The notes beneath the pieces are model-generated. The model was not told where the DNA came from. It saw only the letters and a list, made by a program, of their open reading frames with translations, and searched no databases. From assembly GCA_008330645.1 (NCBI GenBank), contig VLTN01000005.1:248001-312000 (forward strand): a stretch of DNA of 64,000 bases, read 5' to 3'. Below are positions 10,501 to 19,930 of this stretch, piece by piece. Origin of the DNA: Cafeteria roenbergensis (Eukaryota; Sar; Bigyra; Bicosoecida; Cafeteriaceae). Position 1 is the first letter of the stretch; each line of letters starts with the position of its first letter. A program made the translations under genes and the position numbers.

Positions 10501-12035
10501 CCAGCGCCAGCGCCAGCGCCAGCGCCCTCTCGGGCCGCTGTCAGCTCCGCCGCGACCGCCCTGCTTGCCTCGGCGACGGACCGCGACATGGGCACCAGCT
10601 CGTCCGCGGTCTCCTCCTCCGCCGCCGCTTCCACGTACACAGCCTGGGCGAGCACTCTCCGCACCACGCGCAGCACGCCCCCCAGGGGCCCGGCCGCCGC
10701 CTCCACCCGCTCCAGGACCTCAAACGCCACCGCGGTCACGAGGTCCGCTGGCCGGGGGGCCGCCCCGCTGAAGATACGCGCGCGGGAGAGCTTGAGCTCC
10801 GCCTGAAGCACAGGCGACCGGAACGCGGCCGCGCCCCCCCCGGCTCCGGCACCGCCCCCGGGGCCGTCGCCCTCGTACGACTGCGCCCACTCCTGGAGCA
10901 TCATCACCTTGCGCTCCTCCTGGGGAAGGCCTGCCAGCAGCTCGCTGCTGGTGTGGGCCAGCGGCGCGATGGGGACGTCGGCTGGGCCGCGGACGGGCGA
11001 CGGCCCCGCAGCCCCGCCCCGCTGCGCCGCCATCTCCCCGCCGCGCCACGACGAGACTGACGCGCCCCCCGCCAAGGAGTGCGCACCCCCGCCGCGGCCG
11101 AGCGCGGCCATTGTGGACATGGGAACTTGCACGAAACCGCGCGCCGAGGAGGCGGCGCGAAGAGCAGAGGCGGCGCGCGGAAGTGCCGTCTCCGCGAGCG
11201 ACGCGGTGGGAGGCAGCCCCGGGGCTGAGCGACGCAGCAGGGGCGGCCCCCTGCCCGACTTGGACTCAGCCGCGGAGGGACGGGAGCCCGCCGCCGCCTT
11301 GGTGAAGGGCTCCAGCACGGTGGCAGAGCCAGAGCGGGACCCGCGGAAGGCCAGCTGCTGGGAGCGGGCGGAGGTGAACGGCGACACGAGCGCAGCAACG
11401 GTGGCGTCTGCGGCCAGGGGGCGGGCCACGCCGCCGGCGATGGCGTAGCCGCGGCCAGCCGCAGGCTTCCGGCCCGGGGCCGTTCCCAGCTGCGCCGAGG
11501 ACAGCGTTGCAAGGGCCGGCTCGCGGCGGCCAGCGCGGCGGCCCTGGCGACTGCTGCGAGCCGCCCAGGCAGAGTCGCCGTCTAGGGGCGCCACGGCAGC
11601 GTCGGAGGGGTAGCCGCCCTCGATGTCCAGCGCGCTTGGCGACCCGCGCTGGGATCCGGCCACCGACGCCACGGAGCCCCAGCCGGCAAGCCCCCCATCA
11701 AGGGAACCACCCATGGACGCCATGGACCCGATCATCAGGCGGTCGGGGCTCGCTAGCGGAGATGCGGGCAGCATGTCGCTGGATGCCGTTGCGGTTTGGC
11801 CAAGGTTGCGCCGCCTCAGGCTGCCAGCGCCGGCTGCAGCCGCCGCTCGCAGCAGCTCTTCGCGCATCGTGTGAGGGTCAGCGTCGCCGCCAGCCTCCCC
11901 GGACAGGAACTCTTCCTCGCGCTCCTTTTCAGCGCCGGCGGTGGCGTCCCTCATTTTTTGCACGGACTTGGTCACGTCGCCCGAAGTCCGGTTGCGCACC
12001 CCAGAGGTGAAGAGCTGCGCGCGCGAGGACGACAT
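7575..12035 (-). CDS. Large EF-hand protein, possibly flagellar
   Basis: Predicted 1,486 aa in a single exon. The ATG at 12035 begins MSSSRAQLFTSG; the open frame continues upstream but runs into the divergent CNNM gene's promoter and has no convincing start there. A clear EF-hand loop (DADGNGVLSLAEF, about residues 1241-1253) predicts calcium binding. Around residue 1025, RDYLLQKLGLASLADGAL and the following VRLQRFGTMMGVL resemble a module I associate with protist and ciliary proteins that also carry EF-hands; this is memory, not a search. Residues ~430-620 are helical or coiled-coil-like (FEVLERVEAAAGPLGGVLRV; RMKEERERVRAVAERLRATL). Long Gly/Ser/Ala linkers lie between, and an acidic stretch (DDEDDEDDDGEDLD) sits near the C-terminus. 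The function is not known to me; a cilium role would fit the ciliary genes elsewhere in the window. Confidence 0.72.
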   Translation of the reverse strand: MSSSRAQLFTSGVRNRTSGDVTKSVQKMRDATAGAEKEREEEFLSGEAGGDADPHTMREELLRAAAAAGAGSLRRRNLGQTATASSDMLPASPLASPDRLMIGSMASMGGSLDGGLAGWGSVASVAGSQRGSPSALDIEGGYPSDAAVAPLDGDSAWAARSSRQGRRAGRREPALATLSSAQLGTAPGRKPAAGRGYAIAGGVARPLAADATVAALVSPFTSARSQQLAFRGSRSGSATVLEPFTKAAAGSRPSAAESKSGRGPPLLRRSAPGLPPTASLAETALPRAASALRAASSARGFVQVPMSTMAALGRGGGAHSLAGGASVSSWRGGEMAAQRGGAAGPSPVRGPADVPIAPLAHTSSELLAGLPQEERKVMMLQEWAQSYEGDGPGGGAGAGGGAAAFRSPVLQAELKLSRARIFSGAAPRPADLVTAVAFEVLERVEAAAGPLGGVLRVVRRVLAQAVYVEAAAEEETADELVPMSRSVAEASRAVAAELTAAREGAGAGAGAGAGAGAFESSAMARYFALTLHATDTARMKEERERVRAVAERLRATLVAWERARQQQLRAEGRRTRVVSTWQRLLTKTSAAQTAAARAELAATLEAAEAGKGARGRGGGAGAGAGAGGSGGGLRGERATSGAGGSGSGSGRNGGGGGGEGGGAHVGDGDGADSGYGSVAGAVDGILAIDSDAERLRAILDALEAMPHLIRDVVRAMLVGKEGQRAALGEAPAAQLALEAVTQRVGGTSVGVLSGLVRGLFRAGRDEAEPRKRAMLLGEAIQAAGADGLGALPSMLRLVMQAQGGAWRGTAVRYLTAVDNDMLDPEQVTAHVSGDDVDEVRVALPGELGSAVSGFFSREELITLLRDLLDFLGGDALGSCVGAMVDPRGPLHAPTREDLDRRERVGLLKLLLSAASVDEVREAMPPGMLAALGAEGGDGGAAAVAADVAKRVRANKAASAEEAARTAALPAEVRSMLRYTRKPPRGLRDKTRLKAERAASLVYEVWAAKAREDTFDDSRGETRQPLGAYTRDYLLQKLGLASLADGALYGLVGAMRKSGEGNVRLQRFGTMMGVLEPESFSPRRADVFLLLCKLCFTRFTDKTFKNRPLGTCFVLADTAASALSALFPATDTRLPASTERIGLEPDLRSALLADVAEKTITYGDFVAEHSGGGPPSPEPAAGHGSRHSRPAAAPHRGLRGGPDFALTAQAVDFDWLAERALKAWADQRERDARSMKWLFERHDADGNGVLSLAEFSTLLKDCLSGADGDGGVTAGGSFSSASSAEAGGEAGLPRGRSGRDLQEGSAGPGGLGRRRVLKLFEEVMRLSRQAARARHGGKGKRSGGAGDDEDDEDDDGEDLDAALPESFAALCDSHGILPPPYARRESRVASAEDAGPAAALPRSSSRLLAGPRERSQLSSFRRSPGAGSRQDVARQVPRLPSSRLARAGASVGGAAESDSGSGRLSVASSRHSDASEVEAFGVADVTE
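10485..10526 (-). repeat. (GCCAGC)n hexanucleotide repeat in coding sequence
   Basis: About seven tandem copies read on the minus strand as GCTGGC and encode Ala-Gly in the EF-hand protein. They sit between two helical segments and look like a flexible linker. Confidence 0.85.
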
Positions 12036-12274
12036 GCCGAGCGTGGGCTGGCGACCGCCCGCTTGCCGCGGCTGCAGCGCCCAGGGCAGACCGCAGTCTG
12101 TGCTCTCCCGCAGGAACCGACCCACCGTCCGGCAGAGTTCTGCACAACACAGCGCCCTATTTGCAAGAATCTGGTCCGGCAGAGTCGCCGAGGCGGAGCA
12201 AAACCGGAGTTTTTTTTGTCGCCATCCAGGCGCGCGGCTCCGCTGCACAGCTGCCCCCACCGCAGCGGTTCGGC
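12036..12274. promoter_or_regulatory. Shared divergent promoter region, EF-hand gene / CNNM gene
   Basis: These 239 bp separate two divergent start codons, so both core promoters and 5' UTRs must lie here or overlap the genes. It contains a short T8 run (about 12210-12217). No TATA box is convincing. Confidence 0.45.
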
Positions 12275-14597
12275 ATGGCGGGGATGGAGTGCGCGGACTT
12301 GCCCGCAGTGATGTCTGATGACTCCATCCGCTGGTGCGGGAGGCTTTGGGTCGCTGCCGGGGGCGTTGCCGCCAGTGCGGCGCAGCCGCTGGGCGAGTCG
12401 GAGCCACTGGAGCCGGGGACGGCGGCCTTTTACACCAACCTCGGCATCAGCGTGGCCCTGATCATCACTGCGGGGCTCATGGCGGGACTAACCATGGTGA
12501 GCCACGCTGTGGCCGCCTCGCCGCGGCTTCGTTTTGCGCCGCCCCTCGACCTGCTCGGCTTCTTTGGCTGCGCGTGCGTGCCCGCGCGCAGGGAGTAGTG
12601 AGCATGGACGCCACCTACGTGGAGATTCTGGCCCGCACGGGCACCAAGGCGCAGAAGCGGCAAGCCAAGGCGCTGGCCCCGTTCGTCAAGCGGCACCACC
12701 TCACTCTGGTGACTCTGCTGCTCGCCAACGCCTCGGCCAACGAAATGCTGCCGATCTTTCTCGACTCCTTGCTCGACCCGATCATGGCGATCGTGCTCTC
12801 CGTCACGGCGGTCCTCATTTTCGGGGAGATCCTGCCGTCCGCGGTGTTCACCGGGCCCAACCAAATGCGAATTGCTGCCGCGATGACGCCGCTGCTCTGG
12901 TTCATCGTCGTCATCTTCTACCCCATTGCATTCCCGATCTCGTGGATTCTGGACAAGTGCCTGGGCGAGGACCACGGAACGCGGTACCGGTGAGTCCGCG
13001 CGCAGCCCCGCGTTGCCCACGCCGCCCTCGCCGCCGCCGCTCGGCGACCGATGCCTTTGAGCGGGCAGCGTCCTGCCGGCCACGAGGAATCCAAAGCGCC
13101 CGCCCGCGCATTCCCCCTTTCCATCGCCCACGCTGCGTGCTCCGCGTGCCTGGTGTCTTGACTCGACTCCCCGCGATCCGACGCCCCGACGCCCCGATGT
13201 CCCGCGACCCGACGCCCCGCAGCCGCGACGAGCTGAAGGAGTTCATTCGCCTGCACGGCAGCGCCAAGCGGGTCGCCAAGCGCATCCACGCCAAGGCCCA
13301 CGACGCCGCGGCCGGGGGCAGCGCCACTGGGCCCCTGCTGGAGGGCGGCCCGGACCTGCACGACGAAAGCGGCGGCGGCGGCTACGGGAGCGGGGGCGCC
13401 ACGGAGTCGCTCGCGGCTGGCGTGGGCAGCGGCGACCTCTCCCTCACTGTGCGGCACAGCCACAGCTTCAAGACGAGAAAGGCGGACGGCACGGCCGTCT
13501 CTCAGCACAAGGCGGAGGAGCGCGTGCAGGCGGCAGTCACCGACGTCTCGGCCAAGGCAGCCTCGGTTGTGGACACGTGCGACGTGGCGGGCATGCTCGT
13601 GATTGCCAAGACCACGAGCGGGCGCCCGCAAGCCGACGATGCGCACCGCGGCTCCACCGCCGGCCTCCGCGTTATGGCGGAGACGGCGGTTCCCGGCCGC
13701 CCGTCCGCGGCCACCCCACGGGCCGACGAGGCAGGGGGGCAGAGCGCTGCCGCCGAGGGAGAGCACTTCGTGGAGTCGCACGCGCTGCTCAGGGACGAAG
13801 TGACCATGCTAGAGGGCGTGCTGGAGCTCAGCAAGAAGTGCGTGGCCGACGTGGCAACGCCGGCGGAGGAGGTCTTCGCGCTCTCCACGGACGACAAGAT
13901 GGACCGGGCGACCATGACCCGCGTCATCGAGTCAGGCTTCAGTCGCGTGCCAGTCTACTCCGGGTCAGACCGCGGCGCCCTCCGCGGCTTCTTCCTCGTC
14001 AAGCTCCTTATCAGGCTGGACCCCGATGACGCCACGCCGGTGTCGTCGTTGACGCTGATGCCCGCCCTGGCCATCCACCCGGAGGTGAGCCTCTTCGACG
14101 CTCTCAACGCCTTCCAGACGGGCAAGGCGCACCTCGCCTTCGTCTCCGAGCAGGACGAGGCGCTCGCCACGGCGCTCGAGGCCGGGGTCGCGCCGCCCGC
14201 CGGAGTGGCGGTGGCAGGCCTGATCACCATCGAGGACGTGCTGGAGGAGATCCTCAAGGAGGAGATCGAGGACGAGGTGGACGTGCTCTGCTCAACAGGG
14301 GCGATCCAGCGGTTCAGGTCGCGCCACACGGGGCGAAAGGGCGCCGACCACGGTCCGCGCGCCGCCGCCGCCGCCGCCGCCAGCTCGGCTGCCGCGAGCG
14401 GCGCGAGCGGGGATGCGGTGCGGGTGCCCAACAGGCAGGCCGCTGCCCGGGCGAAGGACCACGCCAAGCGCCAGCACACCGCTGCTGCGGGTAAGGCCGG
14501 TGCGGCCGCGGGCAGCTCTCGCGGCGCCAGGGCAGAGCACGAGCCGCGGCAGGCGGCGGAGTCTGGGAACGCAGCCGCGCCCCTGCTCGAGCCCTGA
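12275..14597 (+). CDS. CNNM/MAM3-type DUF21-CBS membrane protein
   Basis: Three predicted exons: 12275-12496, 12592-12989 and 13223-14597 (introns 95 and 233 nt), giving 664 aa. Splicing restores the family sequence across both junctions (AGLTM|GVVSMD; GTRYR|RDELKEFI). The DUF21 core has about four hydrophobic segments (ISVALIITAGLMAGLTM; LTLVTLLLANASANEMLPIF; MAIVLSVTAVLIFGEILPSA; LLWFIVVIFYPIAFPISWIL). The FGEILPSA element corresponds to the conserved FGEIxPQ. A CBS pair follows (SGFSRVPVYSG for CBS1; GLITIEDVLEEILKEEIEDE for CBS2). Relatives are CNNM magnesium transport proteins and yeast Mam3 in endomembranes. Oddities: a roughly 180-aa low-complexity insert between DUF21 and the CBS pair, normally much shorter, and a basic Ala-rich tail. 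The start at 12275 has a GGCATGG context. Confidence 0.9.
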
Positions 14598-14871
14598 ATG
14601 CTGCCTCGCCACCACGGCGCTTTCACCCGGCATCTGTGGGCAAGCGCGCATGCGATTGTGTGTGCGTTGAGGCGCGGCTCGGGCGCAGCCGAGCCGGCGG
14701 CGAAGGCAGCGCCACTCGAACGTGGCCGCCGCGCGGCGCGTGTTGCGGGCACCCGTGCGAGCACTGGCTTTGGAACCGACGAACGCGACGCGACCACACG
14801 CAAGGCCCGGGCGCGGACGGACAACACAAGCGGGGCGGGGGACTCAAGAGGGGGGCATGTGGACGGGGACG
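14598..14871. other. Convergent 3' intergenic gap
   Basis: 274 bp between the stops of the CNNM gene (+) and CPSF73 (-). It presumably holds both 3' UTRs. No other feature is seen. Confidence 0.45.
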
Positions 14872-17800
14872 CTAGACTGCGCCCAGGTTCACTTCCCGGC
14901 AGTGGGCGACGGCAAGACGCAGGCTGTCTCGCAGCGTGGCAGCCGCGGGGCTGACCGTCTCCCCCTCTGCCGCGGGCTCCACGGCCATGGCAGCAAGGTT
15001 CAGAACCGCCGACGCCCCGTCGCACGCCACGGTGGCGCGGTCGGCGTCGAGCTTGACGCATTCGGGCCCGAACCACTCCTGCAGCACCGCCTTGAGCATG
15101 GCGCTTGCACGCTGCCTGGCCTGGTCGCGGCGCGTCTGCTTCCACGTCTGCAAAGGGGCCATGGTGGCGGGGTCGACCGGAGAGCTCACCGGGTCGGCGA
15201 GGGCGCCCTGTCCAGAGGGCAGCGCGCCCTCGCCGCTCGCGTCGCTAGACGGCCCCGTCGACACGGACACGTCGCCGAGCACTGCCGACAGGTGGGGCGG
15301 GAGAGAGGAGGCGCTCTTGGGGGTCGACGCGGAGGAGCCATCGGCGGTATCGGGCTCGCAGCCTGGGGGACAGAATCGGTGCCGCACCGGTCCGGAGAGA
15401 GCCGTGGCCACAGCCGCACCGGGCACGGGGGGGGCTGGAGGACAGCAAGCCACGCCGGTTCCGGCCAGGGACATGGGGCTGTACTCTGCCTGGGCGAGGA
15501 CCGCGACGACGCCGTCTGCCACGACGTCGGCGGCAGGAGTCAGCAGCCACTCGAGGTCGATGCGCGTGGGCGGGCTGTGGGTCACTCGCACCACGCCCGA
15601 CACCAGCAGGCTGCCTTGGGAGGCAGGGGCTGAGCCGGCAGCTGATCCGCCGCTCGGAGTGCCAGCGGCCGACTGCACGTCGACGACGTCGTCGAACACG
15701 GACTGGAGGTAGTGCCGCGCCACCTCCCACGGGGCCCGGTACGGCAGGCTCATTCGCTGCTCCACGCGCGTGCGCTGCAGCGGCGTGAAGGTGGGGACTT
15801 GCCTCTCATCCACCAGGCTCAGGGAGAAGGCTCGTCGCACCAGCACGCCCGAGACCGGGCGGCCCTCGGCGAGGTCTGCGTCGGCCATGAGGCCCACGGC
15901 CTTGGCGGAGCGATCCTGGCGGAAGAGGCGCGTGACGGCGCTCTGGTTCTTGGGCATGAAGACCCCGTGCTCGCCCGACGCGTCGCCGCTGCGGTGGCGC
16001 TTGGCCAGGGCTTGGTGAAGCCGCCGCATCTCCGTTGCCTCGCCGTGGACCAGCACGATGGACTCTGGGTTGAGCGCGTCAACGAGCTCCGACGTCTGCG
16101 CATAGTCCGCGTGCGCAGCGAACTGGACCTCCTCCACGTCGCAGCGCAGGGCCAGCTTTCTGCCCGACTTGGCCGTGATCTCGTGCGGGTTGCGAAGGAT
16201 ATCCTTCGCGAGCGTGCCCTCCACGCAGTATCCCGCCACGATGACCGCGTCGGCAGGGTTCTGGCACCACCGCTCGAACAGAGAGCGACTCACGCCGCCC
16301 TGGAGCATGCCGGGGGCGGCGATGACCACGCATGGGGTGCTGTCGGAGAGAGTGCGGGCGTCGCGCAGAGGCCAGATGTGGCGGAAGTCCCAGGGGTTGC
16401 GGCTGCCCATCGTGGCCTGCAGGCTGCGCGTCATGTACGACGTGAACGCACGGTAGAGCTGCAGAGCCTTGATGGCCGAGGGCGCCGCGTAGTAGATGGG
16501 GATGGAGTGCAGCTCCGGGTTGGCCGCCCAGTACTCGTCGAGCATGAGCATGATCTCCTGGGCTCTGCCGAAGGCGCCCAGCGGCAGGAGGACGTGGCCG
16601 CCGCGCTCCACGACGCGACGCACGGCCGAGAGGAGGCGGTGTTCGCGGGCGTTGCGATCCTCGTGGGTGCGGATGCCGAAAGTGGCTTCCACGATGAGCA
16701 CATCAGGAGGCAGGCCTGCGGAGCAAGGCAGGCGACGCGCATGGCAGCGGTGTTCTGATGCAGTGGCGGGCGCAGTCGTGACCTTCCCGGCGCCACCAAA
16801 GGGGCCGCGGACCGAGCGCGACGCTGGGGGGCGCTGGGCAAGCCGGGGCGGGGCGCTCACCTGATGGAATCTCGGCCATGGGCAGATGGCGGTCAGGCTC
16901 TCGGCTGTAGTCGCCGGTGTAGAGGACGCGCGCGTGGCCGATCTCCACGAGCGCCATGACGGCGCCGAGCACGTGCTGGGCGTGGAAGAAGGTGATGCGA
17001 ACCGAGTCCACCTGGGCGCGAGCAGACGAGCAGACGGCGGCCGACACAGAGAGAGAGAGAGCGCGGAGGGGACGAGGTGGAGAACAGCGGGGGGCGGCAG
17101 GGCGCGCTTATGGGGGGAGGTGGAGGGGGACGACGGGCGGGCTTGCGATGTGGGTGTGCGCAAGCACCATTCAACCCGCGCCGTGGGCTCTCGGCAGCGG
17201 AATATCTGGTTCGGGCTTGCTCCGCTGCCCGCGGGCCTCCCAGCGTCGCGAAACGCACGGGGGGCGGCAGGGCTGCGGCGTTCTGCTCTAGGGACCATAG
17301 TGAACGAGGCCAGCCTGGATTAGGCCAATGCCCCGCTTGTTGAGGATCCCGTTGTCAGGCGTGTGCGTGGGCAACTCCGGTGCAGGGCGAGGCAGCAGCG
17401 AGCCGGGCAGGGGCCGAGCGGAGGCGCCTGGGATGTCGGGCCCCGACCAAAACCGTGACGGCTGCGCAGCTTACGGCTCACCTCGATCTTCTGGTGCACG
17501 TCCACGGTCTCGATGCGGTCCAAGCAGCGGCGCAAGTCCTCCTCGCTGTAGAGGGGCGCCTCGCCTTCGGAGGCGAATCGCCGCTGAAAGTCAAGGAGCG
17601 CGTGCTGCATCACGGCCACGGTGGGCGGGGTCGCGAAGATGCGGCCCCGAAATCCGACCATGCGCTCCGTGAGCACGGGGAGGGCCGCCGCGTGGTCCAG
17701 GTGAAAATGGCTGCGGTGCGGGGCATCGTGGCGCCTTCAGACAGCGTTGGCGCGCATCAGCGCGCGGGAACCGCGAGCATTGCGAGGAGTGCCCCTTCTG

Positions 17801-18085
17801 GGCGGGACTGCCGTGCTGGTGGAGCCCTGCTCACGTTATAATGATGATGTCAAGGGTGGAAGGATCAATGTCGTGGAGAAAAGGCAAGCAGCGCTCTCCC
17901 GAAAAGCTGGGCAGCACGCCGCAATCCAGCAAAATCTTTTTGCCCTTGTAAGCCAGCAGGATGCAGGACCGCCCCACCTCGTTGCCCGCCCCGAGGGGCG
18001 TGATTGTCATCTCCTCGGTGAGCCCCTGGTCCGCGGCCGCCCGCTTGGGCGCCCGGCGCCCTGAGGCTGCCGCAGCTGCGGCCAT
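14872..18085 (-). CDS. CPSF3: CPSF73, pre-mRNA 3'-end endonuclease (cleavage and polyadenylation factor)
   Basis: Four predicted exons: 18085-17835, 17710-17482, 17011-16861 and 16715-14872, giving 824 aa. Each junction is in phase and continues the family sequence. It is a metallo-beta-lactamase/beta-CASP nuclease that cuts pre-mRNA before polyadenylation. Evidence: PLGAGNEVGRSCILL start; the metal motif HFHLDH; AQHVLGAVMALVEIG and YTGDYSREPDRH; LDEYWAANPELHSIPIYYA; PGMLQGGVSRSLFERWC; GYCVEGTLAKDI; FAAHADYAQTSE; and VLVHGEATEMRRL. The C-terminal domain is present (WFGPECVKLDADRATVACDG). The combination LDEYW/AGYCVEGTLAK separates it from INTS11. It is somewhat divergent: HAAALP replaces the usual HCGALP after the metal site, LGAFGRAQE replaces FALGRAQE, and there are inserts in the C-terminal third. 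The human protein is 684 aa. Confidence 0.93.
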
Positions 18086-18633
18086 CCCTGCCGACGCGCA
18101 ACCGACCGCCCAGGCTCCTGCGCTGGAGCCGCCTCTTGTGGGCACGGGAGCGCGGAGGGGGCGGGGCTGGGCCGCTTGCAGGTCGGCAGAGCCGCTTGCT
18201 GCTCGACGCTCAGGCCTGTCCGCGGCAGTTGCAGCGTTGCGTGTTGGCGACAGTTCTTGCAGCGTGGAGCACGGCAGGGCAGAAGCTGGGTGCAGTCGCA
18301 CGATTGCGCCTCCGCATCCTTTTGCGGGGCGCGGTGGGCTTGCGCTCCAGAGCTGGAGCAGCGCTTCCAAGGCGCGCACAACCCACACAGCAACTTCTAC
18401 CCACACAAACGCGCAATCGTCGCTTGCGGCCGATGCCCCAGCCAGCCACGCCTTGGGGGGCATTGCCTGTCGAAGCGCGCGCGGCCAGGGCGGAGCCTTG
18501 CGAAGCCTGGAGCCGAGGGCGACGCGCACAGGCCAGGCGGGAGACTCGAAGCGTCGACCAGGCGCCCAGCGCCAGCGACTGAACGAGAGGTACAGCCATC
18601 CCCCCCCCCTCCTCTTCTCCCCTCCAGCCGAAG
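18086..18633. other. Intergenic gap: CPSF73 promoter and PEBP 3' region
   Basis: 548 bp between two minus-strand genes. The minus frame stays open here, but the residues look random (Ala/Arg/Ser/Cys-rich) and match nothing. A pyrimidine run lies at about 18600-18625 on the plus strand. No RNA gene is recognised. A 5' UTR intron of CPSF73 is possible. Confidence 0.4.
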
Positions 18634-19783
18634 CTAGGCCATGTGAACGGACTCGTCGGGCGCTCCGCCACGTCGCGCGCGCGGTGGCGCAGCACCTGTG
18701 TTGCCCCCTGACTCTCTGGCCCGCCTGTGAAAGTCCCTGCTGGGAGTCGTCCAGCAGCAAAAGGCGCAGCAGAGCGCCGAGAGGAGACAAGAGGCGTGGC
18801 ATCCGGGCTCGTACTCGCAGGTGAAGTAGCTCGCGGCGACGGGGTCGCCCAGGCGCAGCTTCCCGGTCCACTCCTCCAGGTCGAACATGAACTTGGTGAT
18901 GGACAGCTTGGCCTCGACGAAGTTCACCGGCCCAGGCTGCCGGTATACCAGGATGACGTATCTGCGGGCCACCGCCGGGGCGCAGCGCGGCCGGGGCTCT
19001 TCTTGCAGCAAACAGCAATTGGCAGCCGCGCAAGGCACACGCGCTCTCGCGAGCGCCCTCGGCGCAGCAGCCCCGAGGGACAACCGGCGAGGCACACGCG
19101 GTGCAGGCCGCCAGCCGCAGCCGTGCCGGGCTTGCATCCTCACCTGTGCAGCCCTGTGCGCGCAGGGGGAGCGGGCGGCTCCCACTGTTGCAACACCGCT
19201 GCCGCCCCCATCCCACTGGCGCCAAGCTCGCCCCCCCTAGCGGACACGTTGACCGCAGCGTAGTGGAGGATGGGTCCCAGCCCGAGTGGGACGTCTGGGT
19301 CCACGACAACTACCGAGTACATCTGCCCCTTGCCGCTGGCTCCCTCTGGGTCGATCACAAACTGCAGTCCAGCTTGGGAGTGCTGGAGTGCCCGCTGCTC
19401 TCCGCAAACGATGGGCCGGCCAGCGAGCGCGAAGCGCGCCTTCACCTTCAGGTCCAGGCAAGGCACGACGTCAGGGACTGCGCACACGGGGCCGGAGAGG
19501 CGCGCGCAGCCGCAAAGTCAAACCGCCAATGGCGATGCAGATTGCCAGAAATTTGCGCCCAGTGCCTGGCCGCGGATGCCCACGGCAGCCGAGCTCAACG
19601 ACGCTGACTCGCCAAAGTTTTCGCACGGACACCGGCCAGCTCGGCCCAGGAACAGTCGCGGAAGGCGCCGGGCAAGCTTGTGCTCTCACTGATCCGGCCT
19701 GACTCGAGCGACTCCTCGAGCACGGGGTCTGGTACACCCCCCGAGAGAAGGGAGTCGCCAGCCATGCGCGACCGCACTTCCAT
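18634..19783 (-). CDS. Phosphatidylethanolamine-binding protein (PEBP) family
   Basis: Three predicted exons: 19783-19690, 19477-19144 and 18961-18634, giving 251 aa. The first junction gives SGRI|IPDVVP, matching the xIPDVI segment near PEBP N-termini. The second rebuilds GLHR|YVILVYRQ, matching the family's GxHRY. The ligand-pocket motif is DPDVP (usual form DPDAP) in MYSVVVVDPDVPLG, followed by LHYAAVNV. LGDPVAASYFTCEYEPG matches the last conserved strand. PEBPs bind anionic phospholipids and regulate signalling (RKIP, FT/TFL1) or proteases; the exact role here is unknown. An odd feature is a Cys-rich tail right after the fold (HASCLLSALCCAFCCW) and a ~35-residue basic end, which could be lipidated or a missed splice. 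Two start ATGs (19783, 19765) are in frame; the first is used. Confidence 0.88.
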
Positions 19784-19930
19784 GTGCTGTGTGGGTGCCC
19801 TCGCCTCGCTTGCGCGTGTGCGGCGTGGAGGCGGGACAGGCGCACAGACCAGCAGAGCTTGCAATTTGCGAACACCTGCTGCAGGTGCAACTCTGCCGCC
19901 AACCCGTCCCCACGCAGCGGAGCGCGGTGA

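Noticed and set aside
12036-12407. Upstream extension of the EF-hand protein (about 124 residues)
   Set aside because: It has no ATG with good context, looks random (Arg/Ser/Cys-rich) and overlaps the divergent CNNM gene's 5' end.
14872-18085. INTS11 as an alternative identity for CPSF73
   Set aside because: LDEYWxxNPELHxIPIYYA and GYCVEGTLAK follow CPSF73 and not INTS11, and the C-terminal domain fits CPSF73.
17831-19309. 492-aa minus-strand open frame spanning the CPSF73 5' end, the gap and PEBP
   Set aside because: Only the last ~83 codons are CPSF73 exon 1. The rest crosses an intergenic gap and a PEBP exon in the wrong frame.
19690-19783. Alternative PEBP first-exon donor at GGGG|GTGTAC
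   Set aside because: The downstream donor ATCA|GTGAGA is stronger and yields RIIPDVVP, matching the family's IPDV segment.
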